In this document: positions 1 to 6,375 of the stretch, one piece after another
How the letters are laid out: every line of letters starts with the position of its first letter
Position numbering within the stretch: the first letter of the stretch is position 1
Source: Paracoccaceae bacterium
GTDB taxonomy: Bacteria; Pseudomonadota; Alphaproteobacteria; Rhodobacterales; Rhodobacteraceae
NCBI GenBank assembly: GCA_007128865.1
Contig: SKWP01000223.1
Location: forward strand, 1 to 8,370
DNA: 8,370 bases
Direction: 5' to 3'
Position numbers and translations under genes: made by a program
Notes under the pieces: model-generated
What the model saw: only the letters and a program-made list of their open reading frames with translations
The model's database searches: none
What the model was told of the DNA's origin: nothing

Positions 1-210
1 GCGCCGGCCGGGGTAACCTTCGGCGTATTTGTTGGTCATCACCGAGCCCTGCGCCTCAAGCACGGCGCGGCTGACGATGTTCTCGGATGCGATCAGTTCG
101 ATCTCGTCGCGCTGACGGCCAAGCTCGCTGCGGATGGCCCCGGCCAGTTCCGGGTCGCGGCTGCTCAGGGACTCGCTGAAGAAGCCGTCATCGCGGTGCG
201 GTGCGTTCAT
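1..210 (-). CDS. glyA: Serine hydroxymethyltransferase (GlyA), N-terminal 70 residues, cut by window edge
   Basis: The reverse strand from the ATG at 210 encodes 70 residues with no stop before the window edge. The stretch IASENIVS (residues 40-47) and then NKYAEGYPG (60-68) are the hallmark N-terminal motifs of GlyA. Tyr62 and Glu64 correspond, by alignment from memory, to E. coli Tyr55 and the catalytic Glu57, so the N-terminus is about 7 residues longer than the E. coli protein. The family is a PLP-dependent cytosolic enzyme that interconverts serine plus tetrahydrofolate with glycine plus methylene-tetrahydrofolate, the main source of one-carbon units. The PLP lysine and the large domain lie outside the window. 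A strong Shine-Dalgarno sequence (AAGGAGGT) sits 5 nt before the ATG, which fixes the start. The gene is divergent from nadK. Identity is very secure; nothing can be said about the rest of the gene. Confidence 0.96.
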   Translation of the reverse strand, partial: MNAPHRDDGFFSESLSSRDPELAGAIRSELGRQRDEIELIASENIVSRAVLEAQGSVMTNKYAEGYPGRR

Positions 211-376
211 CGTAAACCTCCTTGGGCGCCTGGGGCGGGCAATCGCCGTCGCGCGGCTTTTAGCCGAATCGTCCTGCCGGTGCGAGACCGTATTCCGCCA
301 TTCCGCAGCCGGGGTTGAGTTTGCCGCACGGGCAGGCGACAGTCGCGCCCGCAGACAGCCCGCCAGGAACACGCGC
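211..376. other. Divergent glyA-nadK intergenic region
   Basis: These 166 nt must carry the promoters of both glyA and nadK, but I find no convincing -35/-10 pair. The best nadK candidate, TTGAGT (315-320) with GACAGT (338-343) at a 17-nt spacing, matches only about half the consensus. A short inverted repeat, CGGCT-TTT-AGCCG, lies at 254-266 and would fall in the glyA leader. It is too small to call an operator or riboswitch. No RNA gene or small ORF with a ribosome binding site is apparent. Confidence 0.5.
216..223 (-). promoter_or_regulatory. Ribosome binding site of glyA
   Basis: On the reverse strand this reads AAGGAGGT, a near-full anti-Shine-Dalgarno match, 5 nt upstream of the ATG at 210. 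It is the strongest ribosome binding site in the window, consistent with high expression of glyA, and it settles the start codon. Confidence 0.85.
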
Positions 377-1138
377 ATGACCAGCCGAATTGCCTTTGTG
401 GACAGCGGGACAGCCGATGCCCGCAGCGCCTTCGAGGCGCTGGTGGCGCGCTACGGCAACAGGCCCCCCGCAGAGGCCGAGGTGATCGTCGCGCTGGGCG
501 GCGACGGGTTCATGCTGCACACGCTGCACGATACCCAGGCGCTGGATGTGCCGGTCTACGGCATGAACCGCGGAACCGTCGGCTTTCTGATGAACGCCTA
601 TGTGCCCGAAGACCTGCCCGACCGCCTGGCCGAAGCGCAGGAAGAGGTCATAAATCCGCTGCGCATGCGGGCCTGCACCATGGACGGGCGCGAGGAAACC
701 GGGCTGGCGATCAACGAGGTGTCGTTGCTGCGGCAGGGGCCGCAGGCGGCCCGGCTGCGGATCAGCGTCGACGGCAAGGTGCGGCTTGACGAACTGGTCT
801 GCGACGGGGCCCTGGTGTGCACGCCGGCCGGATCGACGGCCTACAACTATTCCGCCCACGGGCCGATCCTGCCGATCGGATCGGATGTGCTGGCGCTGAC
901 GGCCGTGGCGGCCTTTCGCCCCCGGCGCTGGCGCGGGGCCCTGCTTCCGAAATCCGCTCTGGTGCGCTTCGACGTCCTCAACCCCGCCAAACGGCCGGTG
1001 ATGGCCGATGCCGACGGCCGTTCGGTACGCGATGTGGTCTGGGTCGAGGTACGCTCAGACCCCGCGATCCGGCACCGGATCCTGTTCGATCCCGGTCACG
1101 GGCTTTCCGAACGGCTGCTGCGCGAGCAGTTCGTGTGA
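377..1138 (+). CDS. nadK: NAD kinase
   Basis: A 253-residue protein that phosphorylates NAD+ to NADP+ using ATP or polyphosphate; it is the only bacterial route to NADP and is cytosolic. The diagnostic GGDG motif is at residues 41-44 (Asp43 is the expected catalytic/metal residue), [12 protein letters not shown] follows at 62-73, and the NAD-binding loop [18 protein letters not shown] starts at residue 149. TPAGSTAY, rather than the TPTGSTAY of many bacteria, is the variant I associate with alphaproteobacteria. The length fits the short alphaproteobacterial form (about 250 residues, against about 290 in E. coli). The frame stays open upstream to 134, but that extension would overlap the start of divergent glyA and is not NadK-like; AGGAAC at 365-370 supports the ATG at 377. 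The gene is monocistronic here and converges with the cobU-phosphatase pair. Confidence 0.95.
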   Translation: MTSRIAFVDSGTADARSAFEALVARYGNRPPAEAEVIVALGGDGFMLHTLHDTQALDVPVYGMNRGTVGFLMNAYVPEDLPDRLAEAQEEVINPLRMRACTMDGREETGLAINEVSLLRQGPQAARLRISVDGKVRLDELVCDGALVCTPAGSTAYNYSAHGPILPIGSDVLALTAVAAFRPRRWRGALLPKSALVRFDVLNPAKRPVMADADGRSVRDVVWVEVRSDPAIRHRILFDPGHGLSERLLREQFV

Positions 1139-1294
1139 CGTGAAACCCGGTTGGGCCGCTGCGCCCGGCCAACGCCGGTTCCGCGCCGGGGCGCTTCGAC
1201 ACCCTGCCTGATGCACGCGCATGACCCCGTGCGGCACAGCCCTGCCGGAATGAGCCGCCGCAGCTTGCCGGGCGGGCGGTCCATTAACCGAAGG
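1139..1294. other. Convergent intergenic region between nadK and the histidine phosphatase gene
   Basis: These 156 nt separate two 3' ends. There are imperfect GC-rich dyads, for example GTTGG around 1150 with CCAAC around 1168-1172, and GCCGCC near 1255 with GGCGG near 1276, but none is followed by a T tract in either direction. I cannot call a defined intrinsic terminator. I see no plausible gene or RNA in it. Confidence 0.5.
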
Positions 1295-1876
1295 TCAGCC
1301 CGGCGTGGCGCCGCCGGTTTCCGCCCACCGGCCGGGGGAAACGCGGCGCAGGCGGGTCAGCGACAGGGGGGCAACCGGCCGGGTAAACAGCGCCGGCGCG
1401 GCGATCCCGGCGGCGCGGCCGATCTGGCTCAGGATGGGGCCGAAATGGGCCACGATCACCACCGCACCGCCCCGATGCCGGTCGGCCAGCGCCTCGGTCG
1501 CGGCCGAAACCCGCGCCGCCAGCGCATTCCAGCTTTCCCCGCCGGGCGGGGCGATATCGCCCGGTGTTTCCCAGAGCGCCCGGGCAAGCGCGGGGTCATG
1601 CGCCGCGGCCTCGTCATGGGTGATCCCCTCCCAGGCGCCGAAATGCATCTCGCGCAGGGCCGGGTCATGGGGCAGGCGCGGGCGCTGGCCCTGCAGTGCG
1701 TCGGCGGTGGCAACGGCCCGGCGCAGGTCGGAAGAAATCACCGGGGCCCCGGCGGGCAGCAGGGCGGCCAGCCGTGCCAGTGCCGCGCGATCCGACAGAT
1801 CCGCGTCGATGTCGGTCCAGCCCACCATGCCGCGCGCATGGGTCGGGCCGTGGCGGATCCAGAAGAATTCGGTCAT
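1295..1876 (-). CDS. Histidine phosphatase family protein, possible alpha-ribazole phosphatase
   Basis: A 193-residue cytosolic protein of the phosphoglycerate-mutase-like (branch 1) histidine phosphatase family. The phosphate-accepting motif RHGPTH is at residues 8-13 (His9 takes the phosphate). The sequence continues through SSDLRRAVATA and a LREMHFGAWEG block (the acid/base Glu region) to VIVAHFGPI with the second catalytic His at 144. It lies directly downstream of cobU with an ATGA overlap and its own GAGGGG ribosome binding site (1882-1887), so the two are co-transcribed and probably coupled in translation. That context favours a CobC-like role: removing the 5' phosphate of alpha-ribazole phosphate or of adenosylcobalamin 5'-phosphate in nucleotide-loop assembly. 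The family is promiscuous, so sequence alone cannot exclude another small phosphate ester as substrate. Family call about 0.95, CobC role about 0.5; I therefore withhold a symbol. Confidence 0.88.
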   Translation of the reverse strand: MTEFFWIRHGPTHARGMVGWTDIDADLSDRAALARLAALLPAGAPVISSDLRRAVATADALQGQRPRLPHDPALREMHFGAWEGITHDEAAAHDPALARALWETPGDIAPPGGESWNALAARVSAATEALADRHRGGAVVIVAHFGPILSQIGRAAGIAAPALFTRPVAPLSLTRLRRVSPGRWAETGGATPG

Positions 1877-2442
1877 CCGAGCCCCTCGGGCAGCCGGCCC
1901 TTGAGCACCAGCGGCAGCCCGGCGATCACCGTGACCACCAGCCCCGCCCGCGCCGCGAGGTTCTGGTTCAGCCGCCCCTGTGCATCGCGAAACCGCCGTG
2001 CAAGGGCGTTTTCCGGCACGATGCCCTGCCCGACCTCGTTGCTGACAACGGTCACCGGCCCGGCGCAGCCTTCGAGCGCGGCGAACAGTCGCGCCTCGGC
2101 TGCCGCAAGGGCGCCGGCCTCGGCCATGCCCCCGTCCGGACCCGCAAGCAGGACCGCACCCAGCCACAGGGTCGCACAATCCAGAAGCACCGGCTGCCCC
2201 GGCGCGACCGCGGCCAGTGCAGGCGCCACATCGGCGCCGGCCTCGCGGGTGATCCAGCCGGGTCCGCGGGCGGCGCGATGCGCGGCGATGCGCGCGGCCA
2301 TTTCCGCATCGCCCGCCGGATCGCCGGCGGTGGCCAGATAGACCGGGGCCAGAGACCCGGCTGCATGGCGCACCAGACGTTCCGCAAAGGCCGACTTGCC
2401 CGACCGCGCGCCCCCGATGACCAGCGCTAGTTCTGCCGCCAT
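1873..2442 (-). CDS. cobU: Bifunctional adenosylcobinamide kinase / adenosylcobinamide-phosphate guanylyltransferase
   Basis: A 189-residue protein (called CobP in the aerobic pathway). It phosphorylates adenosylcobinamide and then transfers GMP to give adenosylcobinamide-GDP, preparing the corrin for attachment of the lower ligand. The P-loop GGARSGKS is at residues 10-17. The segment RIAAHRAARGPGW has His55 at the position matching the guanylated His46 of Salmonella CobU (alignment from memory). LLDCATLWLG, VSNEVGQGIVPEN and FRDAQGRLNQ are further family signatures. Length is typical. The frame is open far upstream, but the segment before 2442 runs into divergent rpoH; the ATG at 2442 is preceded by GGAAAGG (2447-2453) and places the P-loop at the usual distance. 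Its TGA overlaps the ATG of the phosphatase gene. No cobalamin riboswitch is recognisable in the 105-nt upstream gap. Confidence 0.94.
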   Translation of the reverse strand: MAAELALVIGGARSGKSAFAERLVRHAAGSLAPVYLATAGDPAGDAEMAARIAAHRAARGPGWITREAGADVAPALAAVAPGQPVLLDCATLWLGAVLLAGPDGGMAEAGALAAAEARLFAALEGCAGPVTVVSNEVGQGIVPENALARRFRDAQGRLNQNLAARAGLVVTVIAGLPLVLKGRLPEGLG

Positions 2443-2465
2443 GTCGCCTTTCCGGGATGAATCTT

Positions 2466-2494
2466 TGATCCGGCCTCCGGCAGGCTGCGTATCA
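2466..2494 (+). promoter_or_regulatory. Candidate sigma-E (RpoE/ChrR-type ECF) promoter of rpoHII
   Basis: TGATCC at 2466-2471, an 18-nt spacer, then TATCA at 2490-2494. In Rhodobacter the singlet-oxygen-responsive RpoE recognises TGATCC at -35 and a TA-beginning -10 (typically TAAGA) about 18 nt away, and rpoHII is a conserved member of that regulon. The -35 match is exact and the spacing fits; the -10 matches only at its first two bases and last base. Transcription would start near 2500, giving a leader of roughly 48 nt. The motif match is seen directly; activity and sigma specificity are inferred. Confidence 0.68.
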
Positions 2495-2547
2495 CCCTGC
2501 AAGAACGATGGCAAAGGCCCATCGCGGGCCCGATGCGGAGGTGACCG

Positions 2548-3426
2548 ATGGCTTTCGACGGAATAGAGACCCGCAGCTTTTCGCGCCGCGCCATGAAGGC
2601 CGAGCTTCTGGACGCGGAAACCGAGCTTGCCCTCGCCTATGCGTGGCGCGACCGGCGTGACGAGGCGGCGCTGCACCGGCTTATCACCGCCTACATGCGC
2701 CTTGCGGTGTCGATGGCGGCCAAGTTCCGCCGTTACGGCGCGCCGATGAACGATCTCATCCAGGAAGCCAGCCTTGGCCTGATGAAGGCCGCCGACAAGT
2801 TCGACCCCGACCGCGGCGTGCGTTTCTCGACCTATGCCGTCTGGTGGATCAAGGCGAGCATCCAGGACTATGTGATGCGCAACTGGTCGGTGGTACGCAC
2901 CGGATCGACCAGCAACCAGAAATCGCTGTTCTTCAACCTGCGTCGCGTGCAGGCCCAGGTCGAGCGCGAGGCGATGGCGCGCGGCGAGCCGCTGGACCGG
3001 CATCAGCTGCGCGAACGGATCGCGCGCGAGGTCGGCGTGCCGCTGCATGATGTGGAGGTGATGGAGGGCCGGCTGTCGGGCTCCGATTTTTCGCTGGATG
3101 CAACCCAGTCCTCGGACGAGGACGGCCGCGCCTGGGTCGACATCCTGCCCGACGAGGCCGCCCAGCCCGACGAGACGGTAGCCGACAACCACGACACGGC
3201 GCGCCTGCGCGGCTGGCTGGTGGAGGCGATGGGCGTGCTGTCGGAACGCGAACGCTTCATCATCCGCGAACGCAAGCTGCGCGAGGAACCGCGCACCCTG
3301 GAAAGCCTCGGCTCCGAGCTGAGCCTGTCCAAGGAACGGGTGCGCCAGCTCGAGGCGGCCGCCTTCGGCAAGATGCGCAGGGCGCTGGAAAGCAACGCCC
3401 GCGAGGCGCGCGCCCTGCTGGGCTGA
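2548..3426 (+). CDS. rpoH: RNA polymerase sigma-32-type factor, RpoHII class
   Basis: A 292-residue alternative sigma factor that directs RNA polymerase to heat-shock and, in this subclass, photo-oxidative stress promoters. Region 2 spans about residues 45-112, with DLIQEASLGLMKAADKFDP and the -10 recognition stretch FSTYAVWWIKASIQDYV. The RpoH box is recognisable as QKSLFFNLR in the 117-133 region, close to the canonical QRKLFFNLR. Region 4 runs from LSERER (231) to the helix-turn-helix with RVRQLE near 264-269. It lacks the N-terminal and KLGTTSAQKKLFFNLR features of RpoHI, and WSVVRTGSTSNQKS fits RpoHII of Rhodobacteraceae. The ribosome binding site GGAGGT (2537-2542) lies 5 nt before the ATG. 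It is divergent from cobU, has the sigma-E-like promoter upstream and a GC hairpin just after the stop. The sigma-32 call is near certain; the class II assignment is from memory. Confidence 0.94.
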   Translation: MAFDGIETRSFSRRAMKAELLDAETELALAYAWRDRRDEAALHRLITAYMRLAVSMAAKFRRYGAPMNDLIQEASLGLMKAADKFDPDRGVRFSTYAVWWIKASIQDYVMRNWSVVRTGSTSNQKSLFFNLRRVQAQVEREAMARGEPLDRHQLRERIAREVGVPLHDVEVMEGRLSGSDFSLDATQSSDEDGRAWVDILPDEAAQPDETVADNHDTARLRGWLVEAMGVLSERERFIIRERKLREEPRTLESLGSELSLSKERVRQLEAAAFGKMRRALESNAREARALLG

Positions 3427-3430
3427 GGCG

Positions 3431-3473
3431 CCGGGGGGCTGTCTGCCCCCCGGACCCCCCGAGGATATTTTTC
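3431..3473 (+). terminator. GC hairpin plus GAGGATATTTTT flank, probable terminator of rpoH
   Basis: A perfect 9-bp stem, CCGGGGGGC (3431-3439) with GCCCCCCGG (3445-3453) around a TGTCT loop, begins 4 nt after the rpoH stop. The T run (3468-3472) is 14 nt beyond the stem, further than in a textbook intrinsic terminator. A second C6 run (3455-3460) could pair with the same G6 run as an alternative stem closer to the T run. The trailing GAGGATATTTTT is a motif I remember seeing after many genes in Rhodobacteraceae. Confidence 0.68.
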
Positions 3474-3516
3474 CAAGGATGAACGGGCATTCCGCCGCGC
3501 TTGCCGCGCCGGCCTG

Positions 3517-3545
3517 TTGTGCGCAATCGCCGGAGCGCCTAGAAC
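3517..3545 (+). promoter_or_regulatory. Candidate housekeeping promoter of the coaBC-dut-moeB operon
   Basis: TTGTGC (3517-3522) and TAGAAC (3540-3545) are separated by exactly 17 nt. The -35 keeps TTG and the -10 matches four of six consensus bases. The start point would be near 3552, just upstream of the GGGAGG ribosome binding site at 3557-3562. It lies between the rpoH hairpin and coaBC, where a promoter is needed. In such GC-rich DNA this degree of match can occur by chance. Confidence 0.4.
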
Positions 3546-3568
3546 GGCCTCAGCGCGGGAGGCGGATC

Positions 3569-4780
3569 ATGGCGCTGGCGGGCAGGCGTGTTCTTCTGGT
3601 CATCGGCGGCGGGATCGCGGCCTACAAGGTGCTGGAGCTGATCCGGCTGCTGCGTGGCGCCGGTGCGACGGTGGCGCCGGTGCTGACCCGGGCCGGGGCG
3701 CAGTTCGTCACGCCGCTGTCGGTGGCGGCGCTGGCCGGGGAAAGGCTGCACAGCGAGCTTTTCGACCTGACCTCGGAAGCCGAGATGGGCCATATCCAGC
3801 TGTCGCGCGCGGCCGATCTGGTGGTGGTGGCGCCCTGCACCGCCGATCTGATGGCGAAGATGGCCGGCGGGCATGCCGATGATCTGGCCACCACCCTGCT
3901 GATGGCGACCGACAAGCGGGTGCTGATCGCGCCGGCGATGAATGTGCGGATGTGGGAGCATCCCGCGACCCGGCGCAATCTGGCGTGTCTGCAGGCCGAT
4001 GGCGTTGCCGTGGTCGGCCCCGATGAGGGGGACATGGCCTGCGGCGAATTCGGCCCCGGACGGATGGCCGAGCCGGGCGCGATTCTGGCGGCCATCGAGG
4101 CGGCGCTGGGGGCCGGGCCGCTGGCGGGGCGGCATGTGATCGTCACCTCCGGGCCGACCCAGGAACCCATCGATCCGGTGCGCTATATCGCCAACCGGTC
4201 GTCGGGGGCGCAGGGCGCGGCGCTGGCTGCGGCGCTGCGCGATCTCGGTGCACGGGTGAGCCTTGTGACCGGGCCGGCCGCGGTACCGCCGCCGGCAGGG
4301 GTCGATGTGGTGCGGGTCGAGACCGCGGCCGAGATGCTGGAAGCGGTCAGGGGCCGGTTGCCGGCCGATGCGGCGGTGTTTGCCGCGGCGGTGGCCGACT
4401 GGCGGGTTGCGCAGGCATCCGGGCAGAAGATCAAGAAGGGGCCGGACGGCCCGCCGGTGCTGCGCATGGCCGAAAACCCCGATATCCTGGCCACGGTGGC
4501 GCGGATGGGCGAAGGTCGGCCGCGGCTGGTGGTGGGTTTTGCCGCCGAGACCGATGCGGTGCAGCAGAACGCTGCCGCCAAGCGCCTTCGCAAGGGTTGC
4601 GACTGGATCGTCGCCAATGACGTTTCCGCCGGAACCGGGATCATGGGCGGGACCGAGAATGCGGTGACGCTGATCACCGATGCCGGCGTCGAGGTCTGGC
4701 CGCGGGCGGCCAAGGCGGCGGTTGCGCGGCAACTGGCGGCGCGTATTGCGGCGCATCTGGCCGGCGGGGCGGTGGCGTGA
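3569..4780 (+). CDS. coaBC: Bifunctional phosphopantothenoylcysteine decarboxylase / phosphopantothenate-cysteine ligase
   Basis: A 403-residue bifunctional cytosolic enzyme of coenzyme A synthesis. The CoaB half ligates cysteine to 4'-phosphopantothenate using CTP; the FMN-dependent CoaC half decarboxylates the product to 4'-phosphopantetheine. CoaC (about 1-185) shows GGGIAAYK near the N-terminus, catalytic His75 in [19 protein letters not shown] with Asn125, and Cys158 in [12 protein letters not shown]. These three positions coincide exactly with the E. coli Dfp numbering I recall, which supports the ATG at 3569 over the upstream in-frame ATG at 3479. CoaB (about 190-403) shows [21 protein letters not shown] with Asn209 and the KIKK motif at 287-290. 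The Lys common after SSG (SSGKMG) is Ala here (SSGAQG). GGGAGG (3557-3562) is the ribosome binding site. It is the first gene of a three-gene operon; coaBC next to dut is also seen in E. coli. Confidence 0.96.
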   Translation: MALAGRRVLLVIGGGIAAYKVLELIRLLRGAGATVAPVLTRAGAQFVTPLSVAALAGERLHSELFDLTSEAEMGHIQLSRAADLVVVAPCTADLMAKMAGGHADDLATTLLMATDKRVLIAPAMNVRMWEHPATRRNLACLQADGVAVVGPDEGDMACGEFGPGRMAEPGAILAAIEAALGAGPLAGRHVIVTSGPTQEPIDPVRYIANRSSGAQGAALAAALRDLGARVSLVTGPAAVPPPAGVDVVRVETAAEMLEAVRGRLPADAAVFAAAVADWRVAQASGQKIKKGPDGPPVLRMAENPDILATVARMGEGRPRLVVGFAAETDAVQQNAAAKRLRKGCDWIVANDVSAGTGIMGGTENAVTLITDAGVEVWPRAAKAAVARQLAARIAAHLAGGAVA

Positions 4781-5247
4781 CCGGCCCGGTGCTGCGCGTG
4801 CTGTGGGAGGACTGGGCCGACCCGGCGCCCGGTCTGCCGGCCTATGCCACCGCGGGGGCGGCGGGTGCGGATATCCGGGCGAATTTTCCGCCCGACCGGC
4901 GCGCGGCGGGGCTGGTGCTGGCGCCGATGGCGCGGGCGCTGGTGCCCACCGGGCTGCGGCTGGAAATCCCCGCTGGCTTCGAGGTGCAGATCCGCCCGCG
5001 TTCGGGGCTGGCGCTGCGCCATGGCATCAGCCTGGCCAACAGCCCCGGCACCATCGACAGCGACTATCGCGGGCCGCTGGGGGTGCTGCTGGTCAACCTC
5101 GGGGAGGCCCCCTTTGTCGTTGCCCATGGCGACCGGATCGCGCAGATGGTGGTGGCGCCCGTGGTGCAGGCCAGGATCGTGGTTGCCGATGGCCTGTCGG
5201 AAACGGCGCGCGGGGCCGGTGGATTCGGCTCTACGGGGCGCGGCTGA
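4777..5247 (+). CDS. dut: Deoxyuridine 5'-triphosphate nucleotidohydrolase (dUTPase)
   Basis: A 156-residue homotrimeric-type dUTPase that hydrolyses dUTP to dUMP and pyrophosphate, keeping uracil out of DNA and supplying dUMP for thymidylate synthesis. All five family motifs are present in order: [11 protein letters not shown] near the N-terminus, [26 protein letters not shown] (Asp94 is the water-activating residue), GDRIAQMV, and the glycine-rich C-terminal arm [13 protein letters not shown] that closes over the substrate. Length is typical of the bacterial trimeric family. The start is a GTG whose GTGA overlaps the TGA of coaBC, so translation is probably coupled and no separate ribosome binding site is needed. 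The MoeB-like gene follows 12 nt later. Confidence 0.96.
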   Translation: MTGPVLRVLWEDWADPAPGLPAYATAGAAGADIRANFPPDRRAAGLVLAPMARALVPTGLRLEIPAGFEVQIRPRSGLALRHGISLANSPGTIDSDYRGPLGVLLVNLGEAPFVVAHGDRIAQMVVAPVVQARIVVADGLSETARGAGGFGSTGRG

Positions 5248-5259
5248 GAAGGAGGCGCA

Positions 5260-6324
5260 ATGCTGGGCGTTCTGGCACTGGCGGTAGCGCTGTGGGGGCT
5301 GGGGCATGTCATGGGGGCCCCGCTGCGGGCGCGGCTGACGATGATCGGGGCCTTGTGGGCCGGCGTTGTCATGTTGCAGCTGACCCTGCCCGATGACGCG
5401 GCGCTTCGGGCTGCAACCGGTGGCGGGCCGGCGCCGTGGCTGATGCTGGGGGCGCTGGCGGGCATGGCGTGGGGCTATGGCAACGGCCTGGGCTGGCTGC
5501 GCCGCAAGGCAGCCGCCCGGATGCCGGCAGAACCGCAGGGCACGGCCGCACCGGGCGGTGCGTTCCGGCCCGAAGAGCTGGAACGCTATGCGCGCCACAT
5601 CATGCTGCGCGAGCTTGGCGGGCCGGGACAGCAGAAGCTCAGGGCGGCGCGGGTGCTGGTGGTCGGCGCCGGGGGGCTCGGATCACCGGCGCTTCTGTAT
5701 CTGGCTGCGGCCGGGGTGGGCCGGCTGGGGGTGATCGACGATGATGTGGTCGAGGCCTCAAACCTTCAGCGGCAGATCATCCATGCCGAGGACCGGCTCG
5801 GGATGCCCAAGGTCTTTTCGGCGCAGATCGCCGTTGCGGGGCTCAACCGTTTCGTGGATTTCCGCCCCTACAACCGGCGCCTGACCGCGGATATCGCCGC
5901 AGATCTCTTTGCCGATTACGACCTGATCCTTGACGGGACGGACAATTTCGACACGCGCGAACTGGTCAATGCAACCGCCGTTGCCACCGGCCGGCCGCTG
6001 ATATCGGCGGCGATGACCCAGTGGGAGGGGCAGATCGGGCTTTACGACCCGGCCCGCGGCGGCCCCTGCTATGCCTGCGTGTTTCCGCGCCGGCCGGCGC
6101 CCGGGCTGGTGCCGAGCTGTGCCGAGGCGGGCGTGGTGGCGCCGCTGCCCGGCGTCATCGGGGCGATGATGGCACTGGAGGCCGTGAAGCATCTGACCGG
6201 GGCAGGCGGCGGGCTGCGCGGGCGCATTCTGGTGCATGACGCGCTGTGGTCCGAAACGCGCAGCATCGCGACGCGGCAAGACCCTGCCTGTGCCGTCTGC
6301 GGCAAAGGCAGGGGGGCGGGCTGA
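5260..6324 (+). CDS. moeB: MoeB/ThiF-family sulfur-carrier adenylyltransferase with hydrophobic N-terminal extension
   Basis: A 354-residue protein. From Glu108 onward it is a full MoeB/ThiF/HesA (E1-like) domain: ERYARHIMLRELGGPGQQKL, nucleotide loop GAGGLG (136-141), DDDVVEASNLQRQ (160-172), DGTDNFDTR, two zinc-type CxxC pairs (Cys270/273 and Cys344/347) and the conserved Cys287 in SCAEAGVVAPLPGVIG. Such enzymes adenylate the C-terminal Gly of a ubiquitin-like sulfur carrier (MoaD for molybdopterin, ThiS for thiamine). No C-terminal rhodanese domain is present, unlike MOCS3/MoeZ. The unusual part is residues 1-107: three hydrophobic stretches (about 2-20, 26-43 and 58-79), then RRKAAAR and a Pro/Ala/Gly linker, suggesting membrane anchoring with the enzyme domain cytoplasmic. 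AAGGAGG (5249-5255) is 4 nt before the ATG, so the extension is translated. It is last in the coaBC-dut operon. MoeB is the usual name for such homologues; a ThiF role remains possible. Confidence 0.88.
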   Translation: MLGVLALAVALWGLGHVMGAPLRARLTMIGALWAGVVMLQLTLPDDAALRAATGGGPAPWLMLGALAGMAWGYGNGLGWLRRKAAARMPAEPQGTAAPGGAFRPEELERYARHIMLRELGGPGQQKLRAARVLVVGAGGLGSPALLYLAAAGVGRLGVIDDDVVEASNLQRQIIHAEDRLGMPKVFSAQIAVAGLNRFVDFRPYNRRLTADIAADLFADYDLILDGTDNFDTRELVNATAVATGRPLISAAMTQWEGQIGLYDPARGGPCYACVFPRRPAPGLVPSCAEAGVVAPLPGVIGAMMALEAVKHLTGAGGGLRGRILVHDALWSETRSIATRQDPACAVCGKGRGAG

Positions 6325-6334
6325 CAGGCGTTGC

Positions 6335-6364
6335 GGCAGATGTTTCGCGCGCGAAACATCTGCC
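6335..6364. repeat. 30-bp perfect palindrome between convergent genes, possible bidirectional terminator
   Basis: Bases 6335-6349 are the exact reverse complement of 6350-6364, with no unpaired centre; the core is TGTTTCGCGCGCGAAACA (6341-6358). It fills most of the 51-nt gap between the stop of the MoeB-like gene and the stop of usp. As RNA from either strand it would fold into a very stable hairpin, so a bidirectional transcription terminator is the simplest reading, although there is no T tract directly after either arm. A protein-binding site is the alternative, since the half-sites TGTTTC/GAAACA resemble parS ends. Confidence 0.8.
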
Positions 6365-6375
6365 TGCCTGCCGGC

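Noticed and set aside
134..376. In-frame 81-residue N-terminal extension of nadK
   Set aside because: It would overlap the start and ribosome binding site of divergent glyA, shows no NAD-kinase similarity, and the ATG at 377 gives the normal family length.
2443..2547. Cobalamin riboswitch for cobU
   Set aside because: The gap is only 105 nt, shared with the rpoH promoter, and no B12-box-like conserved core is recognisable.
2443..3192. 250-residue upstream extension of the cobU frame
   Set aside because: It runs antisense through rpoH, and the P-loop at residues 10-17 from the ATG at 2442 is where CobU proteins have it.
3539..4756. Open reading frame of about 405 codons antisense to coaBC
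   Set aside because: It mirrors coaBC codons, its composition is biased to His/Arg/Gly/Pro, and no supporting ribosome binding site or family motif is visible.
4183..5598. Open reading frame of about 470 codons on the minus strand across coaBC, dut and the MoeB-like gene
   Set aside because: It lies antisense to three well-identified genes and its translation is Arg/Pro/Ala/Gln-rich with no recognisable domain. This is the usual mirror frame of high-GC coding DNA.
6341..6358. Genuine parS (ParB-binding) site
   Set aside because: The half-sites match but the centre is 6 bp instead of 4, which shifts the two half-sites relative to each other. Without genome context I keep it only as a palindrome.
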